11,662 nucleotides of DNA, taken from CAYQTK01 sp964420375. GTDB taxonomy: Bacteria > RBG-13-61-14 > DATKZS01. A program made the position numbers and the translations under genes. Under the pieces are notes generated by a model. The model was not told where the DNA came from. It made no database searches and worked only from the letters and a program-made list of their open reading frames with translations. The stretch's first letter is position 1. The number at the start of each line of letters is the position of its first letter. This document shows positions 1 to 6,868 of this stretch, one piece after another. The stretch covers positions 1 through 11,662 of the forward strand of contig CAYQTK010000134.1 of the NCBI GenBank assembly GCA_964420375.1, written 5' to 3'.

Positions 1-38
1 TCCGGGGAAAGCCCGGAGGTCCGGGGAAAGCCCGGAGG
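1..38. repeat. Two tandem 19-bp GC-rich hairpin units
   Basis: The 19-base unit TCCGGGGAAAGCCCGGAGG occurs twice head to tail (1-19 and 20-38). Each unit can fold by itself: TCCGGG pairs with CCCGGA around a GAAAG loop, with GG as spacer. The array starts at the first base of the window, so it may have more units to the left. It could be the end of a tandem repeat array or a 3' structure of an upstream gene; no T-tract follows, so a classical terminator is unlikely. Confidence 0.8.
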
Positions 39-90
39 CCGTGATGTATCCTTTCCACTATGGGGCAGTTTAAGTATGCACTTTAACAAA

Positions 91-127
91 TTGCAAACTT
101 AACAAAAGCTGATAGCATAATTTTATG
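91..127 (+). promoter_or_regulatory. Possible promoter of the methyltransferase operon
   Basis: The stretch before the first gene is AT-rich compared with its surroundings. Two weak sigma70-like arrangements overlap: TTAACA (99-104) with a 17-bp spacer to TTTATG (122-127), and TTGCAA (91-96) with a 19-bp spacer to CATAAT (116-121). Neither is a strong match, and a leader of roughly 70 bases would follow. This is a location guess based on composition and spacing. Confidence 0.25.
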
Positions 128-201
128 TCCGTCGCATAAAGGGAAAAAAGCCCCGAAAGTTGTTTTTGTCTCCCTCCACCGGATGTTAAAGGAGAACCGT
201 T

Positions 202-1614
202 ATGCCGAAGTCTTTTTTTCTGCCTTACCTGAAATCGGAAAAAATCCATGATGCTTCGCTTCGGGTGCTGGAGCGGACGGGCGTTAAGTTGGAGCAGCCG
301 GAAGCGCTTGACCTGGTGCTCGCTGCAGGGGCCAAAAAAGACGACGAGGGAAGAGTTCTTATTCCTCCCAAGATGGTAAACGAAGCCCTGGAGAAAGCGA
401 GAAGGAGGGGTGGTCTCAAGCTTTATGACCAGGAAGGCAAAAGACCCATCGAGCTCCGGGTGGGAAAGACCCATTACGGTCCCGGAGGCGACGCCCTTTA
501 TAATGTTGACCTGGACAGCGGCGAAAAAAGGAAGTCCAGGCTCGCCGACGTTCGCAATAACGTCCGTATTGCTGACGCGCTTCCCAACTTCGACTTCATC
601 ATGTCCATGGCTTTGCCGGAGGAGCTGGACGCGCAAAGGCTCTATCCTTCAGTTTTCGCGGAGATGACCAAGAACACCGCCAAGCCAATAGTGGCCACAT
701 TCGTCAGCCTGGAAGACATGAAGCACATCCATAACATCGCCGCCATAGTGGCGGGCAGCAAAGAGAAGCTTCAAAAGAAGCCGTTTTTTATAGCCCACCT
801 CGATCCCATCTCGCCACTCATCATGGACGACAACAGCGTGTCCAAGCTGCTTTTCGCAGCGGAGTACAACATTCCCGTGCTCTACGCCGCGGCAGCCAAC
901 TGCGGGGGAAGCGCCCCCATCACGCCCGTAGGAGGTGTGGTGCAGGGAAGCGCCGAGTCATTGGCCGGCCTGGTGGTGGCCACCCTGAAGAACGAGCACA
1001 TTCAGTTCATATACGGGTCGAACACCTCTTCCATGGACATGAAATCAACTATAGTCTGTTACGGAGACCCCACCTGGTTCCGGACCACGGCCATGTACGC
1101 GGACATGGGAAGGTTCTACAACCTGCCCTCCTGGGGAACGGCAGGCTCCAGCGATTCCTTCCTGGTAGACGCACAGGCGGCCATGGAAGCTTATGAAGGA
1201 ATATCACTGGGGCTGATGGCCGGGACCACCATGGCACACGACGTTGGCTTGATGGCCCACGGAGAGCTTTACGACCCGCGCATGCTGGTCCTGACCGACA
1301 TGATGATAGGAAGGGCCCGGCAGATACTCCGGCCCGCGGACCTTTCCGAGGAGGCTCTTGCAATAGACGTGATCGACGAGGTGTCCCGCAGCGGCGACGT
1401 ATACCTGGCCCATCCCCACACCGCCAAGAAGTTCAGGGAAGCGCTCTGGCTGCCGCCCAAGTACATAAACCGCAAACATATATCCTACGACCAGGGACAG
1501 CCGATTACCGACATGCTTTTACAGGAAGCAGCATCAATACTCGATACCCATCAGCCCAAGCTGCTCTCCCCCTCGAAAGAAAAGAAAGTGGAAGAGTACC
1601 TGGCGTCCATATAA
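202..1614 (+). CDS. MttB-superfamily (trimethylamine/betaine-type) methyltransferase, non-pyrrolysine
   Basis: Cytoplasmic 470-residue protein of the MttB superfamily, whose members move a methyl group from a tertiary or quaternary amine (trimethylamine, glycine betaine, carnitine and others) to a cognate corrinoid protein. The length fits the family. Family-like blocks include the GGSAPITPVGGVVQGSAES stretch (235-253) and a conserved-looking segment at 311-328 with GTAGSSDS and DAQAAME. The frame has no in-frame TAG and ends in TAA, so it is a non-pyrrolysine member, like the glycine betaine methyltransferase MtgB rather than true MttB. The ATG at 202 follows AAAGGAG at 7-base spacing. It is the first gene of a four-gene operon. 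No corrinoid protein or RamA-like reactivase is beside it, so the partner must be encoded elsewhere. Family assignment is firm; the substrate is unknown. Confidence 0.88.
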   Translation: MPKSFFLPYLKSEKIHDASLRVLERTGVKLEQPEALDLVLAAGAKKDDEGRVLIPPKMVNEALEKARRRGGLKLYDQEGKRPIELRVGKTHYGPGGDALYNVDLDSGEKRKSRLADVRNNVRIADALPNFDFIMSMALPEELDAQRLYPSVFAEMTKNTAKPIVATFVSLEDMKHIHNIAAIVAGSKEKLQKKPFFIAHLDPISPLIMDDNSVSKLLFAAEYNIPVLYAAAANCGGSAPITPVGGVVQGSAESLAGLVVATLKNEHIQFIYGSNTSSMDMKSTIVCYGDPTWFRTTAMYADMGRFYNLPSWGTAGSSDSFLVDAQAAMEAYEGISLGLMAGTTMAHDVGLMAHGELYDPRMLVLTDMMIGRARQILRPADLSEEALAIDVIDEVSRSGDVYLAHPHTAKKFREALWLPPKYINRKHISYDQGQPITDMLLQEAASILDTHQPKLLSPSKEKKVEEYLASI

Positions 1615-1620
1615 CCGGGC

Positions 1621-1658
1621 TTCCGGCAGTATTTTCGTATCCATAAGCTATGCCGGAA
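1621..1658 (+). promoter_or_regulatory. Inverted repeat whose 3' arm abuts the ribosome binding site of the next gene
   Basis: TTCCGGCA (1621-1628) and TGCCGGAA (1651-1658) form a perfect 8-bp inverted repeat with a 22-base loop in the gap between the first two operon genes. The right arm runs directly into the AAAGGAG ribosome binding site of the gene at 1670, so folding in the mRNA could lower access to it or mark an mRNA-processing point. No T-tract follows. The function is inferred. Confidence 0.45.
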
Positions 1659-1669
1659 AGGAGAAGAAG

Positions 1670-3568
1670 ATGCAGACATACCCCGGACACGAACAGCTCA
1701 CCAATGAAAGAAAGAACCGGGCACAGAGCATAGCCCGGGCAGGAGGAGTCAGGTCGGCCCTTGATCAGGGTCTTCTAAAACATTATGCCGATGTGACCCT
1801 TTCCGAGGCGGTCATCATGGGCTTGTTGCTCCAGGACGTGCATAAATTCCTGTGCGTGCTCGGACACGGGTCCACGGAGATAGGCGAGGTCCTGCGGGTC
1901 TACGAAGAGGCCGGCCTTGTAAAGACGCATGCGGTGCGCCACGAGACCGCGGCGTCCCATGCGGCGGCAGCGCTCCGGTGGGTCACCGGCGAGAAGGCCG
2001 CAGTGGTGACGTCCATCGGTCCGGGAGCGCTTCACGCCCTGGCGGGTTCGCTGGTTCCGGCAAGCGACGGGCTCGGGGTATGGTACCTTGTCGGCGACGA
2101 GACCACCGAGGACGAAGGACCCAACATGCAGCAGATACCCTCCTCGGAACAAGGGTCGTTTCTGCGGCTCTTCTCCACCATGGGCAGTGCATACTCCCTA
2201 CATACTCCAGGTGCGGTGTCCTCTGCCCTGCGGAAAGGACTGAACACGGTGGACCACCCCCATCGCGGCGGGCCGTTCTACCTTCTTTTGCCCATGAATA
2301 CTCAGCCCGCGATCATACCCGAGTTCAACTTGGACGAGCTTCCTTTTGGAGAGCCTCCGCAAATGAATGAAGCCGGAGGAAAACAGGCCTATGAAGAAGC
2401 CGCAAAGGCGCTGTTGTCCGCGGAAAAGGTCGCAGTCAAGCTCGGCGCTGGAGCCCGGCATCTTGGTGAAGAACTCTATCGCTTTCTCGAGCTTGCGGAC
2501 GGCATGGCCGTGCTCTCGCCCACTTCCACCGGCGTGCTCCCCTACGACCATCCCCGCAACATGCAGGTGGGTGGAAGCAAGGGCTCAATCTCCGGCAACT
2601 ACGTAATGGAGGAGGCTGACCTGCTGGTGGCCATCGGGACCAGGTTCGTCTGCCAGTCAGACTGCTCGAGGACCGGCTACCCTAATGCCCAAAAGGTCGT
2701 CAACATCAACACTGATTTGGATGCGTCCGCCCACTACAACAGGACCATTGCGCTTTGGGGAGAGGCATCACTCACTCTTCAAAAGCTGGTCAAGACATTG
2801 GAGGGCCGGGGGGCGATGCCGGTTACGGAATCGGAATGGATGGAGCAATGCAGCGAAAAGCGCAAGCAGTGGGAAGACTTCAAACAAAAGCGCTATCAGA
2901 ACCCCTGCCTTTATGACGCAACGTGGAAAAAAGAACTCCTTACCCAGCCTGCGGCAATAAAGACGGCAACCGACTTTGCGAGAACAAAAGACTGGATATG
3001 TTTCTTCGACGCCGGCGACGTGCAGGCTAACGGCTTCCAGGTAGTAGAGGACGACCGTATCAACAGGACCTATACAGACACCGGCGCCAGCTACATGGGC
3101 TTTGCAGTGTCCGCGCTGCTTTCAACCGCGATCGCCTCGAAGCCCTTCTACGGCCTGGCCCTGACCGGGGAGGGGTCCTTTTTTATGAACCCCCAGATAC
3201 TCATAGACGGGGTGCAGCACGGCGCGCGCGGGTGTATACTGCTCTTGGACAACCGCCGCATGGCAGCCATCTCCGCGTTGCAGAAAGACCAGTACGGGGC
3301 CGAGCATGCCACCCACGACTGCGTCGAAGTGGACTACGTGGCGCTGGCGTCCTCCATAAAAGGCATAAATGCAGTCTACGGCGGCGAGACGATTGAAGAG
3401 CTGAAAGCATCCCTTCAAAAGGCCGCGGATTACGACGGTTTGTCCCTTGTCCACCTGCCCGTATACTACGGATCGGACGAGCTGGGGGGACTTGGAGCTT
3501 TCGGCCGCTGGAACGTGGGCAACTGGGTGCGCCAGACTCAGAAGCTCCGCCACAAGATAGGGCTGTAG
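1670..3568 (+). CDS. ThDP-dependent enzyme, IolD-like (acetolactate-synthase superfamily)
   Basis: A 632-residue thiamine-diphosphate enzyme. The length and layout match IolD, the hydrolase that opens 3D-(3,5/4)-trihydroxycyclohexane-1,2-dione in myo-inositol catabolism (about 640 residues). The N-terminal Pyr domain carries the likely catalytic glutamate E92 in RHETAASH and a TSIGPGA block (114-120). A middle domain spans roughly 235-380. The C-terminal PP domain has the ThDP/Mg motif GEGS (500-503) and DN (527-528) at the usual distance. The usual GDG aspartate is a glutamate here. The ATG follows AAAGGAG at 6-base spacing. Flanked by a methyltransferase, an aldehyde dehydrogenase and a dehydratase, with no other iol genes, it probably acts on an inositol-like or other hydroxy-keto compound rather than in a standard inositol pathway. 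A decarboxylase or carboligase role is also possible. Superfamily is firm; the reaction is not. Confidence 0.82.
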   Translation: MQTYPGHEQLTNERKNRAQSIARAGGVRSALDQGLLKHYADVTLSEAVIMGLLLQDVHKFLCVLGHGSTEIGEVLRVYEEAGLVKTHAVRHETAASHAAAALRWVTGEKAAVVTSIGPGALHALAGSLVPASDGLGVWYLVGDETTEDEGPNMQQIPSSEQGSFLRLFSTMGSAYSLHTPGAVSSALRKGLNTVDHPHRGGPFYLLLPMNTQPAIIPEFNLDELPFGEPPQMNEAGGKQAYEEAAKALLSAEKVAVKLGAGARHLGEELYRFLELADGMAVLSPTSTGVLPYDHPRNMQVGGSKGSISGNYVMEEADLLVAIGTRFVCQSDCSRTGYPNAQKVVNINTDLDASAHYNRTIALWGEASLTLQKLVKTLEGRGAMPVTESEWMEQCSEKRKQWEDFKQKRYQNPCLYDATWKKELLTQPAAIKTATDFARTKDWICFFDAGDVQANGFQVVEDDRINRTYTDTGASYMGFAVSALLSTAIASKPFYGLALTGEGSFFMNPQILIDGVQHGARGCILLLDNRRMAAISALQKDQYGAEHATHDCVEVDYVALASSIKGINAVYGGETIEELKASLQKAADYDGLSLVHLPVYYGSDELGGLGAFGRWNVGNWVRQTQKLRHKIGL

Positions 3569-3611
3569 CGTATCAGGTGTTTTATGGACATCTGCAAAAT
3601 AAATTGCGGGA

Positions 3612-3625
3612 GCGACTTTAGTCGC
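3612..3625. repeat. REP-like palindrome between operon genes 2 and 3
   Basis: GCGACT-TT-AGTCGC is a perfect 6-bp-arm palindrome within the longer block GAGCGACTTTAGTCGCGATT. The same block with a different centre occurs at 8605-8618 and 8758-8771, in the same orientation. Here it ends 5 bases before the AAAGGAG ribosome binding site of the aldehyde dehydrogenase gene, so as an RNA hairpin it could affect translation or mRNA stability of the downstream genes. Confidence 0.75.
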
Positions 3626-3642
3626 GATTAAAGGAGTATGAA

Positions 3643-5079
3643 ATGACCGTACCCAACCAGATGCTTATTGACGGCAAATGGTGCGACTCTTCCGACGACG
3701 CGCGGGAAGACATTGTAAACCCTGCCAACGAAGAGGTGGTGGACTCGGCTCCTATGGCGACCGCACAAGACCTTGACCGGGCGCTTGCGTCTGCGGACCG
3801 CTCCTGGCGGGAGTGGCGCGAGATTGACGCCTGGAGCCGCAGCTCAGTAATCCGCAAGATCGCCTTACTTGTCCGCGAGAGACTCGACGAGATGGCCGAG
3901 GTTCTTACCGAAGAGCAAGGCAAACCGCTGGGAGAAGCAAAGGGCGAGATTAACGCTTCAGCCGACCAGTTCGACTGGTACGCGGACGAGGCCCGCCGCA
4001 TCTACGGCCGCGTGGTGGACGGGCATTCCCGCGGGCACCGGCTCCTGGTCATGCGAGAGCCTATCGGGCCGGTGGCTGCTTTCAGCCCCTGGAACTTTCC
4101 CGTGCTTCTGTCATCGCGCAAGATCGCGGCCGCACTTGCCGCAGGATGCTCCATTATTGTAAAGCCCGCGATTGAAGCCCCGCGGTCCGCAATGATGGTG
4201 GCCCAGGCCTGCCGGGACGCGGGCGTTCCCGACGGCGCAATCAACGTGGTCACCGGCAAGTCATCGCTTATAAGCGCGCACCTCATCAAAAGCCCGGTCA
4301 TCCGCAAGGTCTCGCTCACCGGATCCGTGCCCGTGGGCCGGGAGCTGCTCCGGCTTTGCGCGGACGAGATCAAGTCGTCCTCCATGGAACTCGGCGGACA
4401 CTCGCCGGTCCTGGTCTTCAAAGACGCGGATATCGAGGCGGTCGCGGAGACCTGCGCGCGCGGCAAGTTCCGCAACAACGGCCAGGTATGCATCGCAGCC
4501 AGCCGCTTCTACGTGCAGGAAGAGGTGTATGACAAGTTTCTGGCAAAGTTCAAAGAGGTCACGGAATCTCTCCGGGTGGGAGACGGCAAGGACCCGGACA
4601 CCGAGGTCGGGCCTCTTGCCAACCAGAGGAGGATCGACAATACCCAGGAGCTGGTTGACGATGCGGTGTCCAGGAACGCCGAGCTTGTCTGCGGCGGCAA
4701 AAGGCATCCCGGCTTTGCAAAGGGTTTTTATTACGAGCCTACCGTGCTCGCCGATGTCGACCCCTCCATGAAAGTAATGTATGAGGAGCCTTTCTGCCCC
4801 ATAGCTCCGATTGCGAAGTTCACCGACTTGGAGGACGGCCTTATAAAGGCCAATTCGACGGAGTTCGGGCTGGCAGGTTATGTGTTCACCAACAACACCA
4901 GGACGGCTTTCCTGGCCTCTGAAGGACTGGACTGCGGCATGGTGGGAGTCAACAACCTGGTCATCGCCACCGCGGAGATACCTTTCGGCGGCATAAAAAA
5001 ATCCGGTTTCGGCAGGGAAGGCGGCACGGAAGGCATCGAGTCCTATACGGTCACCAAGTACGTCAACATCAGGCTTTGA
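3643..5079 (+). CDS. NAD(P)-dependent aldehyde dehydrogenase, SSADH/ketoglutarate-semialdehyde type
   Basis: Complete 478-residue ALDH-superfamily enzyme oxidising an aldehyde to the acid with NAD(P)+. All catalytic elements are visible: Asn151 in PWNFP, Lys174 in the cofactor site (VKPA), the TGSVPVGR nucleotide-binding loop (226-233), Glu249 in MELGG and the nucleophile Cys283 in GQVCIA. The EEPFCPIAPI stretch (381-390) and overall length resemble succinate-semialdehyde and 2-ketoglutarate-semialdehyde dehydrogenases more than betaine-aldehyde enzymes. The ATG at 3643 follows AAAGGAG at 6-base spacing. A ketoglutarate-semialdehyde dehydrogenase next to an IlvD/EDD dehydratase is typical of Weimberg-type oxidation of sugar acids, which supports a role late in the operon's pathway. 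The exact aldehyde cannot be read from the sequence. Confidence 0.9.
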   Translation: MTVPNQMLIDGKWCDSSDDAREDIVNPANEEVVDSAPMATAQDLDRALASADRSWREWREIDAWSRSSVIRKIALLVRERLDEMAEVLTEEQGKPLGEAKGEINASADQFDWYADEARRIYGRVVDGHSRGHRLLVMREPIGPVAAFSPWNFPVLLSSRKIAAALAAGCSIIVKPAIEAPRSAMMVAQACRDAGVPDGAINVVTGKSSLISAHLIKSPVIRKVSLTGSVPVGRELLRLCADEIKSSSMELGGHSPVLVFKDADIEAVAETCARGKFRNNGQVCIAASRFYVQEEVYDKFLAKFKEVTESLRVGDGKDPDTEVGPLANQRRIDNTQELVDDAVSRNAELVCGGKRHPGFAKGFYYEPTVLADVDPSMKVMYEEPFCPIAPIAKFTDLEDGLIKANSTEFGLAGYVFTNNTRTAFLASEGLDCGMVGVNNLVIATAEIPFGGIKKSGFGREGGTEGIESYTVTKYVNIRL

Positions 5080-5098
5080 TAAAAAGCGGGGGATATAG

Positions 5099-6781
5099 TT
5101 GGACCACGACAAAAAGGGCATATACCGGAACCTGGCATCATACGGGGACACCGGCTTCAGCAGGTACATGAGACGCGCGTTCCTCGCGGCTGCCGGCTAT
5201 GACCAAGAGGACACGGACAGGCCCATCATCGGTATTGCTGACACCCGGTCCGACTTCAACCCCTGTCACCGCGACCTCTCCGACGTGATCGAAGCACTGA
5301 AGCGAGGCGTGCTCGAAGCGGGCGGCCTTCCCATGGTCTTTCCCACCATCTCCTTAAATGAGATATTCATAAGCCCCACTACCATGCTCTACCGGAACCT
5401 GCTGGCAATGGAGACGGAAGAGATGATCCGAAGCCAGCCCATGGACGCGGTGGTCCTGACCGGCGGATGCGACAAGACCATTCCCGCCCAGCTCATGGCC
5501 GCGGCATCCGCGGACATCCCCGCCATATGCGTGCCGCCCGGCCCCATGCGCACCGGTTACTTTCGAGGCGAGCGCCTGGGAGCATGCACCGACTGCCGGC
5601 GGCTGTGGGCCGGCTATCGCGCGGGCGAGCTCAATGATGATGAAATAGCCGAGATCGAGAAGTCGCTGTGCCCCACCGGCGGCACCTGCATGGTCATGGG
5701 CACTGCCTCAACCATGGCCTGTCTGGCTGAAGCTATGGGAATGGCGGTCCCCCGAGCCGCGGCAGCACCTTCGGGATCGGGCGACCGGCTCCGCGTGGCA
5801 ACAGCATCCGGAAGGCTGGCGGTGGAGGCCGCCCAAAAAGAGCGCAGGCCCTCCACCATACTCACTGACAAGGCATTCCACAACGCCATGACCGTGCTTG
5901 CCGCGGTGAGCGGATCGACGAACGCTGTGGTCCATCTTATTGCCATTGCCCGGCGGGCGGGCATTACTCTTGATCTTGATCAGTTCCATGAAGTTGCGGC
6001 CCGCACGCCGTTCGTTGTCGACTGCAAGCCCGCGGGATCGGTCTACATGGAGGACTTCCACCATGCAGGCGGAATGCCGGCTTTGCTGAAGGTGTTGCAG
6101 CCGCTTCTCGAGACCGATGCATTCTCCGTAACCGGCAAAAACATGGCCGAGCTTCTCCAAGCACAGGAGCCGCCGGGACCGTGGCAGTCGGTGATCCGGA
6201 GCCTGGAAGAGCCGCTGGGGCCTTCCGGAGCGCTCGCGACCCTGCGCGGTACCCTGGCGCCCGACGGCGCGGTGATAAAGGCTGCCGCGGCAAGCAAAGA
6301 GCTCTGCCGGCACCGGGGCCCCGCGGTCGTCTTTGACTCTCCGGAGGACATGGTCTCCCGCATTGACGACCCTGGGCTCCAGGTCACTCCCGACTCCGTG
6401 CTGGTCCTCAGAAACGCCGGACCCTTCTACGGCATGCCCGAAGCCGGCTACATACCCATACCCCAAAAGCTCGCCCGACAGGGAGTAAAGGACATGGTCA
6501 GGGTCTCGGACGCCCGCATGAGCGGCACAGCGTTCGGCACGGTGGTGCTGCACTGCTCGCCCGAGGCCGCCATTGGAGGGCCGCTTGCGCTGGTAAGGGA
6601 CGGCGACATCATCCGGATCGACGTTGCCGAGCGACGGCTCGACCTTCTGGCGGATGGAAATGAGCTTGCGACGCGCAAGAAAAATCTGCAAGCTCCTGCC
6701 CCGCCCGAGCGAGGCTGGAAGCTGCTTCACGCCGGACACGTGCTCCAGGCACATGAAGGTGCGGACCTCGATTTCCTTTGA
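5099..6781 (+). CDS. IlvD/EDD-family dehydratase, probably acting on a sugar acid
   Basis: A 560-residue member of the dihydroxy-acid / phosphogluconate dehydratase family, which removes water from a 2,3-dihydroxy acid to give a 2-keto-3-deoxy acid. The three expected Fe-S ligands are present: Cys56 (NPCH), Cys124 (GGCDK) and Cys197 (GGTC). Lys126, in the Mg-site position, and the SDARMSG motif (470-476) with the catalytic serine are also present. GPM..GYFRGE (148-158) and VVLH.SPEAAIGGPLALVRDGD (482-503) resemble arabinonate/xylonate dehydratases more than biosynthetic IlvD, and no ilv genes are near. Translation starts at TTG 5099, 19 bp after the aldehyde dehydrogenase stop, behind GGGGGA at about 6 bases; an ATG start in frame would lose the conserved N-terminus. 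It is the last gene of the operon. Confidence 0.87.
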   Translation: MDHDKKGIYRNLASYGDTGFSRYMRRAFLAAAGYDQEDTDRPIIGIADTRSDFNPCHRDLSDVIEALKRGVLEAGGLPMVFPTISLNEIFISPTTMLYRNLLAMETEEMIRSQPMDAVVLTGGCDKTIPAQLMAAASADIPAICVPPGPMRTGYFRGERLGACTDCRRLWAGYRAGELNDDEIAEIEKSLCPTGGTCMVMGTASTMACLAEAMGMAVPRAAAAPSGSGDRLRVATASGRLAVEAAQKERRPSTILTDKAFHNAMTVLAAVSGSTNAVVHLIAIARRAGITLDLDQFHEVAARTPFVVDCKPAGSVYMEDFHHAGGMPALLKVLQPLLETDAFSVTGKNMAELLQAQEPPGPWQSVIRSLEEPLGPSGALATLRGTLAPDGAVIKAAAASKELCRHRGPAVVFDSPEDMVSRIDDPGLQVTPDSVLVLRNAGPFYGMPEAGYIPIPQKLARQGVKDMVRVSDARMSGTAFGTVVLHCSPEAAIGGPLALVRDGDIIRIDVAERRLDLLADGNELATRKKNLQAPAPPERGWKLLHAGHVLQAHEGADLDFL

Positions 6782-6784
6782 GAT

Positions 6785-6808
6785 AAATTCCTCGGAAATT
6801 TCCTTTTT
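6785..6808 (+). terminator. Weak candidate terminator after the dehydratase gene
   Basis: In the 87-bp gap between convergent genes, AAATTCC-TC-GGAAATTT (6785-6801) folds with one bulged A and is followed by CC and five Ts (6804-6808). The stem is short and AT-rich, so efficiency would be low. GGAAATTTCC (6794-6803) is also a perfect palindrome. No better stem-loop with a T-tract is visible in the gap on either strand. Confidence 0.3.
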
Positions 6809-6868
6809 GCGGATAAGGTCTCCAGAACAATACCTGTAACGTGTTGTTCGACAGTGGGCCCGGACCGT

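Noticed and set aside
61..80. Sigma54 promoter (GG/GC pattern) before the operon
   Set aside because: The GG and GC doublets are 12 or more bases apart instead of 10, and the rest of the consensus is absent.
202..1614. Pyrrolysine-containing trimethylamine methyltransferase (true MttB)
   Set aside because: The frame has no internal TAG codon, is full length and ends in TAA; no pylT or pylS is in the window.
4261..5169. 302-codon - strand open frame opposite the aldehyde dehydrogenase gene
   Set aside because: Shadow frame; the + strand has all ALDH catalytic residues.
5708..6754. 348-codon - strand open frame opposite the dehydratase gene
   Set aside because: Shadow of the IlvD/EDD gene, no family features or ribosome binding site.
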